29,589 bases of DNA from CAYUWH01 sp964448615 (GCA_964448615.1 CAYUWH010000016.1:1-29589), one strand, 5' to 3'. Positions 16,638 to 25,467 are shown, counted from the stretch's first letter. Program-made: numbers and translations. The notes: generated by a model from the letters alone, not told the origin.

Positions 16638-18002
16638 ATGTCTCAGTCATCTCCACACGAACGTTACGCGACAGTCTGCATCGGCGGGATGACATGCGCG
16701 AGCTGCGAATTGCTTCTCGAAAAGAAGCTCAAAGCCGTGCCGGGTGTCAAAGCCGTCGATGTGGATCATAAGAGTGGTACGGCTCGTATCACGGCAAAAG
16801 CCGATGAACTGCCAAGCCTTGAGGGCATCACCTCCGTCATTGAAAGAGCGGGCTACAGCGTCCTTGAGGAAGGTGCTCCTTCTATTTCCACACTGTCTCC
16901 CGATAAGCGGAAATGGATGGAGATCGGTGGATCACTCCTAATCATCTTCGCACTCTACAAAATTCTTCAAGCATTCGATCTTGTGTCACTTGCGCCTTCG
17001 ACTTCGGGTGTGCTTTCGCTCGGCGGAATCTTTGTCATCGGCCTTGTAGCCGGAACATCAAGCTGCCTAGCGGTCACAGGCGGCCTTCTCATCGCACTTG
17101 CAGCGAAGCACAATGAACTCCGTCAAGCCGAAACTCCGTGGCAGAAATTCAAGCCACTCCTGCATTTCAATATCGGCCGCCTTGTGTCGTACTTTGTACT
17201 CGGTGGACTTGTCGGGCTACTCGGCCAGTCGATCACACTCTCTACGAAGATGAGCGGCTATATGAGCATCATTGTCGCGTTCATCATGCTCTACCTCGCC
17301 CTCACGATTCTCGAAATTATCCCAAAGGGCAGTTTTCCGATTCGACCACCAAAGAAACTGTCCCGCTGGATTGCAAACCTCTCCGAGAGTGATCATCCAG
17401 CAGCGCCCTTCACCCTCGGTGCTTTCACATTCTTCCTTCCGTGCGGATTTACACAATCGCTTCAGCTTGCCGCACTCGCATCGGGCAGCTTCCTGACGGG
17501 CTCTCTTACTATGTTTGTGTTTGCGCTTGGCACATTGCCTTCCCTGCTAGGAATCAGCGCGATTTCCTCCACGGCACGAGGTAGTTTTTCGAGAATCTTC
17601 CTCCGTTTCTCAGGAGCACTCGTATTGTTGCTTGCGCTCTTCAATCTCAATAGCGGATTTGCGCTTACCGGCATCGATCTTTCTTCTGCGTTTGCGGGTA
17701 GCAATCAACAGGTCGGTTCCGCTCCGTCCGTCAAAGGAGGCGTGCAAGAAGTTTCCATGGCAGTGACGCGCAGTGGCTATTCTCCAAGCAATCTCACCAT
17801 CAAAGCAGGTGTCCCTGTTCGTTGGAAGATCGATGGGACGAGTGCTGCTGGATGCACAAGCATCATGACGATTCCTTCCCTGAATATTTCCCAAGCCCTT
17901 CGCTCAGGCGAAAACGTCATTGAGTTCACCGCACCGAACAAGGGTCAGTTGGCTTTCATGTGCTCCATGGGCATGGTTCGAGGCTCCTTTACTGTCATTT
18001 AA
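16638..18002 (+). CDS. HMA - SafE/CcdA-like membrane - cupredoxin fusion
   Basis: A 454-residue three-part protein. HMA domain: GGMTCASC, with Cys pair C20/C23, up to about 78. Membrane domain of the TauE/SafE/CcdA-like type: about six helices from 97 to 340, with C143 (SSCLAVTGG) and C269 (LPCGFTQ), positioned like the redox pair of DsbD/CcdA. C-terminal cupredoxin (370-454): C406 and CSMGM (442-446) as likely copper ligands. It may move electrons or copper across the membrane. The two DsbA-like genes next to it support a thiol-redox link. The frame is open back to a TTG at 16584; ATG 16638 is chosen, after a TTCTCCTTCTTTT leader. Similar fusions are known in CPR and Firmicutes genomes; the exact function is not established. 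Confidence 0.85.
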   Translation: MSQSSPHERYATVCIGGMTCASCELLLEKKLKAVPGVKAVDVDHKSGTARITAKADELPSLEGITSVIERAGYSVLEEGAPSISTLSPDKRKWMEIGGSLLIIFALYKILQAFDLVSLAPSTSGVLSLGGIFVIGLVAGTSSCLAVTGGLLIALAAKHNELRQAETPWQKFKPLLHFNIGRLVSYFVLGGLVGLLGQSITLSTKMSGYMSIIVAFIMLYLALTILEIIPKGSFPIRPPKKLSRWIANLSESDHPAAPFTLGAFTFFLPCGFTQSLQLAALASGSFLTGSLTMFVFALGTLPSLLGISAISSTARGSFSRIFLRFSGALVLLLALFNLNSGFALTGIDLSSAFAGSNQQVGSAPSVKGGVQEVSMAVTRSGYSPSNLTIKAGVPVRWKIDGTSAAGCTSIMTIPSLNISQALRSGENVIEFTAPNKGQLAFMCSMGMVRGSFTVI

Positions 18003-18026
18003 TCACTCCATTTTCCCTTCTCAACT

Positions 18027-18809
18027 ATGACTTCTCTCAAATGGCAAGACTCACCGGGGCAGTCTCCTGCGCATTCACACGCTCCTTCGGGCAATAATCC
18101 GTGGTTTGCAATCTCCATGGGACTCATGGGCGTGATCGTGGGCTTCGGTCTCGGAAATTTCAACGGCGGCGGTTTCAGCATCGCAGCTGGCAACCCCGCT
18201 CCCCAGCAAGTCGCGCAAGCGCCCACTCCGACTGCTCCAGCAGCGCCGCAAGTTCCAGCGACTCCCGCCACTGCTGACGACGATCCTGTTCTTGGCGATG
18301 AGGATGCCCCCGTCACACTCATCGAGTTCACCGATTACCAGTGCCCGTTCTGCGGACGGCACTATACGAATACTTACGGGCAACTGAAAAAAGACTACAT
18401 CGACACGGGCAAGGTGAAGTACATCGTGCGCGACTTTCCGCTCGGCTTCCACCCACACGCTCAAAAGACTTCTGAAGCTACGGAGTGCGCGGACGACCAA
18501 GGAAAGTTTTGGGAGATGCATGACAAAATCTTCGAGACACAGGCGACATGGAGCAATGCAACCGATGTCGTGCCCACGCTCAAGCAGTACGCTGCCGATC
18601 TCAAGCTCAATACGGGCACGTTTGATTCCTGCCTTGATAGCGGCAAGTACAAAGACGAAGTGGCAAAAGACATGGCTGACGGCAGTGCCTCCGGCGTGAA
18701 CGGCACTCCGGGCTTCTGGCTGCTCGGCCCAGACGGTAAGAGCGAGCAAATCAGCGGCGCGGTTCCCTATGCGAATTTCCAGCAGGCCATCGATGCCATG
18801 CTTCCATAA
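18027..18809 (+). CDS. DsbA-like thiol oxidoreductase, membrane-anchored
   Basis: A 260-residue protein with a signal anchor at 26-44 (WFAISMGLMGVIVGFGLG), a flexible Pro/Ala linker (57-84), and a thioredoxin-fold DsbA domain from 88. The active site is FTDYQCPFCGRHY (CPFC at 106-109); the family's cis-Pro region appears as NGTPGFWLLG. It should oxidise Cys pairs in exported proteins, or receive electrons from the CcdA-like neighbour. It starts 24 bases after that gene behind the leader CTCCATTTTCCCTTCTC. It resembles BdbD of Gram-positives. Confidence 0.92.
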   Translation: MTSLKWQDSPGQSPAHSHAPSGNNPWFAISMGLMGVIVGFGLGNFNGGGFSIAAGNPAPQQVAQAPTPTAPAAPQVPATPATADDDPVLGDEDAPVTLIEFTDYQCPFCGRHYTNTYGQLKKDYIDTGKVKYIVRDFPLGFHPHAQKTSEATECADDQGKFWEMHDKIFETQATWSNATDVVPTLKQYAADLKLNTGTFDSCLDSGKYKDEVAKDMADGSASGVNGTPGFWLLGPDGKSEQISGAVPYANFQQAIDAMLP

Positions 18810-18827
18810 TCCTCCCCTACAACCCCC

Positions 18828-19436
18828 ATGCACACACGTTTCTTCCTCCCGTCGGTGATCGGATCGCTCCTCCTGCTTTCTGCATGCAGCGTCGATACCA
18901 CGGGAATATCCACCGAATCCAACCGCCCTCCGCACCCAAGGAGTAACGTGAACTCTTTAGTGACGGTGACGGAGTTCATTGATTTCCAATGCGAGGCGTG
19001 CCGTGCGGCACAGACGAGAGTCATTAAACCATTGCTGGAGCAGTACGCTTCACAGATGCGCTATGAGGTGAAGCATTTCCCGATTTATCCGAGTCATCGC
19101 TATTCCAAAGAAGCAGCGGAGGCTGGCGAATGCGCTGCCGATCAGGGGAAATTCTGGGAGTTTGAAGAGATGAACTATGAGAATCAGGAAAAGCTCAGTC
19201 CTACGGCGATTTCCGGATGGGCGAAAGAACTCGGACTCGACATGGATCTTTTCGAGCGATGCAGGAAGTCCGATATCAAGATGGCCATCGTCGAAGCATC
19301 CCAACAGGAAGGTGAGGAGCTTGGTGTGAATGGAACTCCCACATTCTTCGTGAATGGAAAGAGAGTGGAGAGCACCATCCAGGCAATTGGTGCCGCGATT
19401 CAGGAAGCGGCAAGCGGATCGGCGATGCGTCTTTGA
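18828..19436 (+). CDS. DsbA-like lipoprotein
   Basis: A 202-residue protein with a lipoprotein signal (lipobox LLSAC, lipidated C20), then a thioredoxin fold. The active site is FIDFQCEACRA (CEAC at 55-58), with cis-Pro at GVNGTPTFFVNG. It is 18 bases after the first DsbA gene and related to it, probably an old duplication. The dipeptide between the active-site Cys differs (EA against PF), which usually changes redox potential, so the pair may divide oxidation and isomerisation or copper-protein maturation. Confidence 0.9.
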   Translation: MHTRFFLPSVIGSLLLLSACSVDTTGISTESNRPPHPRSNVNSLVTVTEFIDFQCEACRAAQTRVIKPLLEQYASQMRYEVKHFPIYPSHRYSKEAAEAGECAADQGKFWEFEEMNYENQEKLSPTAISGWAKELGLDMDLFERCRKSDIKMAIVEASQQEGEELGVNGTPTFFVNGKRVESTIQAIGAAIQEAASGSAMRL

Positions 19437-19443
19437 TCAGCTC

Positions 19444-19490
19444 TTGATTGTGAAGGGTAGGGGGATATACTACCCCTACCCCCTACCCCT
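19444..19490 (+). promoter_or_regulatory. csoR promoter and CsoR operator
   Basis: TTGATT (19444-19449) and TATACT (19466-19471) form a promoter with a 16-base spacer. A perfect 9-bp inverted repeat GGGTAGGGG (19455-19463)/CCCCTACCC (19473-19481) brackets the -10, and a second half-site CCCCTACCCC (19480-19489 region) follows. GTAGGGG-type G-tract palindromes over the -10 are the known binding sites of CsoR, so copper should release repression of csoR-copZ-copA-oxidase-CDF. Confidence 0.88.
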
Positions 19491-19496
19491 CCAATT

Positions 19497-19766
19497 ATGA
19501 GAGATGATGCCAAGAAGAAAACACTGGATGCCGTGAAACGGCTCGAAGGTCTGACGGTCAAACTGAGAAAGCAGGTGGAAGAAGATGCCTACTGCACGGA
19601 AATCCTCGAACTCGCACTTGCGATGCAGGGACATTTGAAGCATATCCAAGCAGCGGTACTCGAAAGCCATTTGCATACATGCGCCGCAAAGAAACTCGCG
19701 TCACCCGCTGATAAAGAAGCATTTATTGATGAAGTCATCAAAGTCGTCGGTCTTTCCAAACGTTAA
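19497..19766 (+). CDS. csoR: CsoR copper-sensing repressor
   Basis: An 89-residue all-helical protein. C33, H58 and C62 reproduce the spacing (25 and 4) of the Cu(I) ligands in CsoR (Cys36-His61-Cys65 of the M. tuberculosis protein). This separates it from RcnR (nickel/cobalt) and FrmR (formaldehyde). It should bind the G-tract palindrome in its own promoter as a tetramer and let go on Cu(I) binding. It is the first gene of the regulated block and begins about 20 bases after the expected transcription start. Confidence 0.94.
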   Translation: MRDDAKKKTLDAVKRLEGLTVKLRKQVEEDAYCTEILELALAMQGHLKHIQAAVLESHLHTCAAKKLASPADKEAFIDEVIKVVGLSKR

Positions 19767-19785
19767 TCCTTTCTCCTCCTCGCGT

Positions 19786-20001
19786 ATGCAAACAACCGTT
19801 TCCATCCCCGGTATTCACTGTGCTTCGTGTGAGGCGCTCATTAAAGATGTCAGTGCGGAATTCCCCGCTGTCACGAACGTGACCGTCAATCTTGAAACAA
19901 AGAAAGTGGAGCTTGAGCACGAAGACAATTTCGATCTTTCCAAGTGGATCGAAGAGGTACAGCTCCTTGGAGACAAATACATCGTTCATCCTGCTTCCTA
20001 A
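19786..20001 (+). CDS. copZ: Copper chaperone CopZ-like
   Basis: A 71-residue single HMA domain with IPGIHCASCEALI (Cu-binding C12 and C15). It is cytosolic and hands Cu(I) to CopA or CsoR. The ATG at 19786 starts directly before the first strand; the frame extends upstream to 19726 but that overlaps csoR. It lies between csoR and copA with spacers of 19 and 5 bases. The leader TCCTTTCTCCTCCTC has no Shine-Dalgarno. Confidence 0.92.
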   Translation: MQTTVSIPGIHCASCEALIKDVSAEFPAVTNVTVNLETKKVELEHEDNFDLSKWIEEVQLLGDKYIVHPAS

Positions 20002-20006
20002 ATTCT

Positions 20007-22862
20007 ATGTCTTCCCAATGCACACTCACTATTACCGGCATGCACTGCGCCAGTTGCAGCGCTCTCATTACCCGAAAGCTCAAAAAGACCGCTGGGGTGG
20101 AAGAAGCGAACGTAAACTATGGAGCGAATAAAGCGCGTATCCGTTTCAATGCAGAAATGGTCAATGAACAAGGGCTTGTCGATGCCGTAAAAGCCGCGGG
20201 GTACGGCGCGGAAGTGCATGATCCACACAGCCATCACGGTGTGGACACAGACAGAAAACGTCAAGAAAACGAGATCACGCAGTATCGTCGGAAATTTCTC
20301 ATCGGCCTCGCATTGAGTTTTCCGATGCTCGGTTTCATGGCGCTTTCTTTTTTCCCGGGTTCCGGTCTCCATGAGACGTTCATTCCGTACATGGGTATTG
20401 TCTCGTTGATCCTCGCCACGCCGGTGCAATTCTGGCTCGGCGCAGGATTCTTCCGGGGCTTTTGGTCGAGTGCCCGCATGTTGAGTTTCAGCATGGACAG
20501 TTTGATTGCGATTGGAACACTGACCGCGTATCTCTACAGCGTCTATAACCTTATTGTGCATGCTGTTACCGAGGGGACGATCATCGGTGAGGTGCATGAT
20601 CTGTACTTCGAGGTCGCTGCCTTTCTGATCACGTTTGTCCTTCTAGGGAAATGGATGGAAGCCCGCGCGAAGGGAAAGACATCAGCAGCCATCCAAAAAC
20701 TCATGGGATTGCAGGCGAAAACCGCGCGCGTTCTGCGGAGCGGCCAAGCAGTCGACGTACCAATTGAGGAAGTTCAGGTGGGCGATATCATCGTCGTGCG
20801 CCCCGGGGAAAAGATTCCAGTCGACGGCACAGTGATTAAGGGGCTTTCCTCCATTGATGAATCCATGCTCACGGGCGAAAGCATCCCCGTAGAAAAGAAA
20901 GAAGGAGACCATGTTTTTGGAGCGACAATGAACGGCAATGGCAGCATAGAATTCAGGGCAGAAAAAGTCGGGTCTGAAACGGCACTCGCTCGGATCATCC
21001 GTTTCGTGGACGATGCACAGGGTTCCAAGGCACCCATTCAGGATTTCGCAGACTGGGTTTCTTCATGGTTTGTGCCTGCCGTCATCGGCATTGCCATCCT
21101 CACACTCGTCGGATGGCTGATTGCCGGATCGTCGGTTACGTTCGCCATCCTCGCCGCCGTGTCCGTGCTAGTCATCGCCTGTCCCTGTGCTCTGGGACTT
21201 GCCACACCTACAGGCATCATGGTTGCTACCGGAAAAGGCGCGGAGCATGGCATTCTTATTCGCGGCGGAGAACCGCTAGAAGCGGCGAACAAGATCAAAG
21301 TGATTGTGTTTGATAAAACAGGAACGCTTACCAAGGGAAAGCCGGAGGTAACAGACATCCATGCCATTGAAGGCACACAAGATGCGCTCCTCACAATCGC
21401 AGCCAGTTTGGAGCAGGGTTCCGAGCACCCGCTTGCCGAGAGCATTGTTCAATATGCAAAAGCGAAAGGCATGACTCTCTCGTCAGCAGACAGCTTTAAG
21501 GCGATCCCCGGTCATGGAGTTGAAGGATTCATCAACGGCGTTACGTATTACCTCGGTAACCGCAAACTTCTGGAACGGGAGAAGATTTCCATCGGAAGCG
21601 TGGAACAAAAACTCCGGCAACTGGAAGAGGGAGGCAAGACAGCAATGCTGCTTGCCGCAAACGGTAAAGCCATTGGCATCATCGCCGTGGCCGATACGGT
21701 GAAGGAAACCTCCAAAGAAGCTGTTGAACGCCTAAGGAGCATGGGCATCGAGGTGTATATGATCACGGGTGACAACAAGAGAACCGCCGAGGCGATTGCA
21801 CGACCTCTTGGAATCCAGCATGTGCTTTCCGAAGTCCTGCCAGAACAGAAAGCGGGAGAAGTGAAAAAACTACAGGAGCAGGGCAAGAAAGTGGCGATGG
21901 TCGGTGACGGTATCAACGACAGTCCCGCGCTTGCCCAAGCCGACCTCGGCATCGCTATGGGAAGCGGTACCGATATTGCCATGGAGACGGGTGGGATCGT
22001 CCTTGTGCGGAACGATCTGCGCGATGTGGTGACCGCCATACAGTTGAGCCGCGCGACAGTGACCAAGATCAAGCAGAACATGTTCTTCGCGCTGTTTTAC
22101 AACGTCATCGGCATCCCCATCGCCGCGCGTCTGTTTATGGACTTCGGCATTGTCTTGCGTCCCGAACTCGCCGGACTCGCAATGGCCTTCAGTTCCGTCT
22201 CCGTCGTCACGAATTCACTCCTCCTGAAAGGCTTCCATCCGCAGAAGAGAAACTGGCTCTCGGATATCGCCCCCGTGGTGATGGCGCTCGGCTTCACCGC
22301 GATCTTCTTCGCCTTCGCAAAGCTCTCCTTTGCGGGTCCAGCCGTGAATCCCGATCCGAACCATACACATGCCGATTTTGCCGTATTCATTGAAGGCGAG
22401 AAATTCAATTTCGCCGATCCCGCATACATGTCCGGCACAACCGACGAGAGTGATCCCGAACACACGCGCCGTGATCCGTTTCTCCATCTCCACGACGGCA
22501 TCGGATACGTGATTCATCGCCATAAGCCCGGACTTACAGTCGGTGAATTTTTCGCATCACTTGGATTCAAGATGGATGAAGCCTGTCTCACAACCGATGC
22601 AGGAGAGCAGTACTGTTCGGAAGGCGTCAAACGTTGGCGCATGTTTGTGAATGCTGAGGAGAAGCCGTGGAACCCTCAGTTCGCCTTTAATGATCTCGAC
22701 CAGATTCTTCTCACCTTCGGAGCAGACGAAGATGAGGTAAGGAGAGAGTTTAAGGCAATGACCGCCGATGCCTGCCTCTACTCCAAAACGTGCCCGTGGC
22801 GTGGCGAACCTCCTGCCGAAAGCTGCGTCTCCGATCCGACTGTTCCCTGCGTTGCTCCATAA
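20007..22862 (+). CDS. copA: Copper P-type ATPase with C-terminal extracytoplasmic domain
   Basis: A 951-residue Cu(I) exporter of the P1B-1 class. N-terminal HMA GMHCASC (11-17), a His patch (71-77), TGES (289-292), CPC (392-394), phosphorylated DKTGT (436-440), HP (474-475) and GDGIND (633-638). The P1B-1 residues N699 after Y698 (FYNVIG) and MAFSS (726-730) are present. Unusually, the chain does not end after the last usual helix: an extra hydrophobic helix (753-775) leads to a ~175-residue domain with NHTHADFAVFIEGEKF (785-800), HLHDG (827-831), VIHRHK and several Cys (860, 870, 923, 929, 940, 948). The extra helix should place this outside the membrane. Similar domains occur as separate proteins in CPR and archaea, as I recall. 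It may receive exported copper or pass it to the oxidase next door. Confidence 0.95.
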   Translation: MSSQCTLTITGMHCASCSALITRKLKKTAGVEEANVNYGANKARIRFNAEMVNEQGLVDAVKAAGYGAEVHDPHSHHGVDTDRKRQENEITQYRRKFLIGLALSFPMLGFMALSFFPGSGLHETFIPYMGIVSLILATPVQFWLGAGFFRGFWSSARMLSFSMDSLIAIGTLTAYLYSVYNLIVHAVTEGTIIGEVHDLYFEVAAFLITFVLLGKWMEARAKGKTSAAIQKLMGLQAKTARVLRSGQAVDVPIEEVQVGDIIVVRPGEKIPVDGTVIKGLSSIDESMLTGESIPVEKKEGDHVFGATMNGNGSIEFRAEKVGSETALARIIRFVDDAQGSKAPIQDFADWVSSWFVPAVIGIAILTLVGWLIAGSSVTFAILAAVSVLVIACPCALGLATPTGIMVATGKGAEHGILIRGGEPLEAANKIKVIVFDKTGTLTKGKPEVTDIHAIEGTQDALLTIAASLEQGSEHPLAESIVQYAKAKGMTLSSADSFKAIPGHGVEGFINGVTYYLGNRKLLEREKISIGSVEQKLRQLEEGGKTAMLLAANGKAIGIIAVADTVKETSKEAVERLRSMGIEVYMITGDNKRTAEAIARPLGIQHVLSEVLPEQKAGEVKKLQEQGKKVAMVGDGINDSPALAQADLGIAMGSGTDIAMETGGIVLVRNDLRDVVTAIQLSRATVTKIKQNMFFALFYNVIGIPIAARLFMDFGIVLRPELAGLAMAFSSVSVVTNSLLLKGFHPQKRNWLSDIAPVVMALGFTAIFFAFAKLSFAGPAVNPDPNHTHADFAVFIEGEKFNFADPAYMSGTTDESDPEHTRRDPFLHLHDGIGYVIHRHKPGLTVGEFFASLGFKMDEACLTTDAGEQYCSEGVKRWRMFVNAEEKPWNPQFAFNDLDQILLTFGADEDEVRREFKAMTADACLYSKTCPWRGEPPAESCVSDPTVPCVAP

Positions 22863-22876
22863 CTCTTTCTCTATTT

Positions 22877-24481
22877 ATGAAATACTCTGCTCCATTCATT
22901 ATCGGCGCTCTCCTACTGCTTACGGCATGTTCGACCGTAAGCCCCTCGGGTATGGGCATGGATCATTCCAATATGGGACGCGGGATGATGGGACGGGATT
23001 CACAGCAATCAGGATTTCTGCCCGGGGAAGGTGTGGACGTGCAATCCCTGCCAGAGGCCAAACCGTCCGAGGTATTGGAAGTGACAGAAGGACAGGTCAT
23101 TTCACTCAATCCCACGCTCGTCAAAAAGACGATCAACGGCAAGAGTCTGCCGATGTACGGTTACAACGGCCAGATCCCCGGCCCGATGATACGAGCAAAA
23201 CAGGGAACGACGATAACCGTCGACGTGCGAAACGACATCGACCTCCCCACGACGATCCACTGGCACGGCATCCGACTGAAAAACGGCAATGACGGTGTGC
23301 CTGACGTAACGCAGAAAGTAATCGAGCCGGATGGCACCTTCCGCTACACGGTGATCTTCCCCGACGAAGGCATCTACTGGTACCACCCGCACGTCCGCGA
23401 GGACATCGAACAGGACATGGGTCTCTATGGCAACCTTCTCGTTCTGCCGGAAGAAGATGATGCATACGCGCCTGTGAACGTGTCGGAAGTGGCTGTGCTC
23501 GATGACCTTCTTCTGGATCGAAGCGGAAACGCCATTCCCTACGGCATCAAGAACGCTAATTTCGGATTGATGGGTAGGTTCGGCAATACGTTCCTCGTCA
23601 ACGGTGACACGTCGTACGAACGAACGTTCAATGTGGGATCGGTTGTGCGGTTCTACTTTACCAATGTTGCCAATGCCCGCCCGTTCCGCATTAGCATTCC
23701 CGGAGCACGGATGAAGCTCGTCGGCGCGGATGTGGGGCGATATGAGAAGGAGTCATTTATTGAAACCGTCACGCTCGGCCCCGCAGAGCGCAGTATCGTG
23801 GATGTCTATTTTGAGGAAGCCGGCACTTATGTTCTGCGTCACGAAAGCCCCGTTCGCACCGAAGATCTTGGCACCTTTACCGTGACAGATGAATCCGCAA
23901 CCCCTGACCTTGCATCGGCCTTCGAGGAACTGCGGACAAACGCCGATGTAACGACGGATATTGACACGTTCCGTCCGTACTTCGGCAAGCCCGTGGACAA
24001 GACGCTGCGGCTCACAATTTCGATGGGCATGATGGGGCAGGACAACGGCATGCAACACGGAAACATGATGAGCGGTACGTCTGAAGACGGCATCGAATGG
24101 GAGGATGACAACATGATGAATGCACAGATGTCAGCCGAGATGATGGACTGGAATATGGTCGATGAAGGCACCGGAAAGAAGAACATGGATATTGAGTGGC
24201 AGTTTAAGACCGGTGATGTCGTGAAAGTCCGGATCATCAATGACAAAGAGTCCGCCCATCCCATGCAGCACCCCATGCATTTCCATGGCCAACGGTTTCT
24301 GGTGCTTTCGATGGATGGCAAGCAAAACGAGAACCTTGTCTGGAAGGACACGGTGCAAATTCCAGCCGGATCCACCGCTGACCTGCTATTTGATATGAGC
24401 AATCCCGGCGACTGGATGTTTCATTGCCATATCGCGGAGCATTTGACGGACGGAATGATGGGTCTTATGAAAGTCCGCTAA
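22877..24481 (+). CDS. Multicopper oxidase lipoprotein
   Basis: A 534-residue surface lipoprotein (LLLTAC, lipidated C18). The first cupredoxin has HWHG (128-131) and YWYHPH (167-172). The last has HPMHFHG and FHCHIAEHLTDGMM, so type 1, 2 and 3 copper ligands are all present. A Met-rich insert around 380-425 (repeated NMM, QM, EMM) and a Met/His stretch after the lipobox recall CueO, where Met-rich loops bind Cu(I) for oxidation to Cu(II). Expected role: detoxifying exported Cu(I). Start 22877 follows a TTTCTCTATTT leader 14 bases after copA. Confidence 0.93.
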   Translation: MKYSAPFIIGALLLLTACSTVSPSGMGMDHSNMGRGMMGRDSQQSGFLPGEGVDVQSLPEAKPSEVLEVTEGQVISLNPTLVKKTINGKSLPMYGYNGQIPGPMIRAKQGTTITVDVRNDIDLPTTIHWHGIRLKNGNDGVPDVTQKVIEPDGTFRYTVIFPDEGIYWYHPHVREDIEQDMGLYGNLLVLPEEDDAYAPVNVSEVAVLDDLLLDRSGNAIPYGIKNANFGLMGRFGNTFLVNGDTSYERTFNVGSVVRFYFTNVANARPFRISIPGARMKLVGADVGRYEKESFIETVTLGPAERSIVDVYFEEAGTYVLRHESPVRTEDLGTFTVTDESATPDLASAFEELRTNADVTTDIDTFRPYFGKPVDKTLRLTISMGMMGQDNGMQHGNMMSGTSEDGIEWEDDNMMNAQMSAEMMDWNMVDEGTGKKNMDIEWQFKTGDVVKVRIINDKESAHPMQHPMHFHGQRFLVLSMDGKQNENLVWKDTVQIPAGSTADLLFDMSNPGDWMFHCHIAEHLTDGMMGLMKVR

Positions 24482-24507
24482 TCTTCTATCTCTATTAGAC
24501 TAGGAAT

Positions 24508-25422
24508 ATGACAACTCCCACCTGTACCGATGGCTGCGATACTGCATCATCTTCTAAGCTGGAAAAGCGGTTCATCACCGCGCTGATTCTGAATGGCGGC
24601 CTTGCCATCGGGGAATTGATCACGAGCGTCATCACGGGAAGCAGTGCGATCCTCGCGGACGGCCTGATGAACGTCGATGATGTGGTGGCGCTCTGTCTCA
24701 GCATTTACAGCGAACGCAAGAGCCGTCAGGCACCAGATGAAAAGCGCACCTTCGGTTACAAGCGCATGGACGTTTTTGCGGGGTTCGTGAAGGGATGTTT
24801 GCTTCTTGTAACTGCTCTGCTCGCGTTCCTCCAAGCGATACGGCTTCTCTTTGAGTCACAGGAAATTGCCACACTGCCTGTCATCGTGGTCGGCTCCATC
24901 GCCTTTATCGTCAATCTCACATCTGCGCTGGGACTGAGGAAAGATGCGTGTTGCAGCCTGAATGCTAAAGGCACGTTCTCCTGTATGGCGTATGACGCCG
25001 TAGGATCTGCGGCAGTCGTTGCGAGCGCCGTTGCATCGTACTTCTATCCCGTCATCTACTTCGACGTAGCGGCAGCACTGCTCATCGCAGGATTCATGGT
25101 GAAAACGGGGTGGGGCATCTTCAAGGAAGGAATGGGGTATTTCCTCCAGTCTGCGCCCGAAGGATTCGATTACGAGTCGTTTGAAAAGGCAGTACAAACA
25201 GTGAAAGGAGTTTCCTCTGTCGGTGACATCCACGTTTGGAGTCAGGATCCAACAGAGCATCATCTGACGTGCAAGGTGACCCTGAAGATTGAAGAGGTAT
25301 GTGACTGCGACAGGATCATTGGCGAAATCGAAGTCGTCGCAAAGAAGTTCGGTATTCGTCATACAACCATCCAGCCTGTCTATTCAGCTGAAACTCTGAA
25401 CAGGTTCTGCAAAGTGAAATAA
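24508..25422 (+). CDS. CDF-family metal transporter with Met/Cys-substituted site
   Basis: A 304-residue cation diffusion facilitator: about six helices from 20 to 205 and a C-terminal ferredoxin-like regulatory domain (220-295, VSSVGDIHVWS). Usual CDF sites read HxxxD in helix 2 and helix 5. Here helix 2 is ADGLMNVDD, giving M54xxxD58, and helix 5 is FSCMAYDAVGS, giving C159xxxD163: both His are replaced by soft ligands. Extra Cys sit at C6/C10, C148/C149 and in a late EVCDCD. Zinc is the usual CDF substrate; these changes and the copper setting suggest Cu(I) or another soft metal, which is inference. It lies 26 bases after the oxidase. AGGA occurs 5 bases before the start, one of the few purine-rich leaders here. 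Confidence 0.88.
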   Translation: MTTPTCTDGCDTASSSKLEKRFITALILNGGLAIGELITSVITGSSAILADGLMNVDDVVALCLSIYSERKSRQAPDEKRTFGYKRMDVFAGFVKGCLLLVTALLAFLQAIRLLFESQEIATLPVIVVGSIAFIVNLTSALGLRKDACCSLNAKGTFSCMAYDAVGSAAVVASAVASYFYPVIYFDVAAALLIAGFMVKTGWGIFKEGMGYFLQSAPEGFDYESFEKAVQTVKGVSSVGDIHVWSQDPTEHHLTCKVTLKIEEVCDCDRIIGEIEVVAKKFGIRHTTIQPVYSAETLNRFCKVK

Positions 25423-25431
25423 GGCTTTCAC

Positions 25432-25459
25432 TTTACTCAAGTATGTCAATTCGTATAAT
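25432..25459 (+). promoter_or_regulatory. Promoter for the zinc-ribbon genes, probably leaderless
   Basis: TTTACT (25432-25437) and a perfect TATAAT (25454-25459) with a 16-base spacer. The ATG begins 8 bases after the -10, so the transcript should start at or within a base or two of the start codon. Confidence 0.65.
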
Positions 25460-25467
25460 TATATGTT

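Noticed and set aside
16638..18002. Unusual loss of the first cupredoxin His ligand (C406 in its place)
   Set aside because: To my recollection Cys at this position is usual for this fusion family, so it is not specific to this gene.
19472..19490. C-rich tandem CCCCTA units as a telomere-like or i-motif repeat
   Set aside because: They are explained by the CsoR operator and its additional half-site before csoR.
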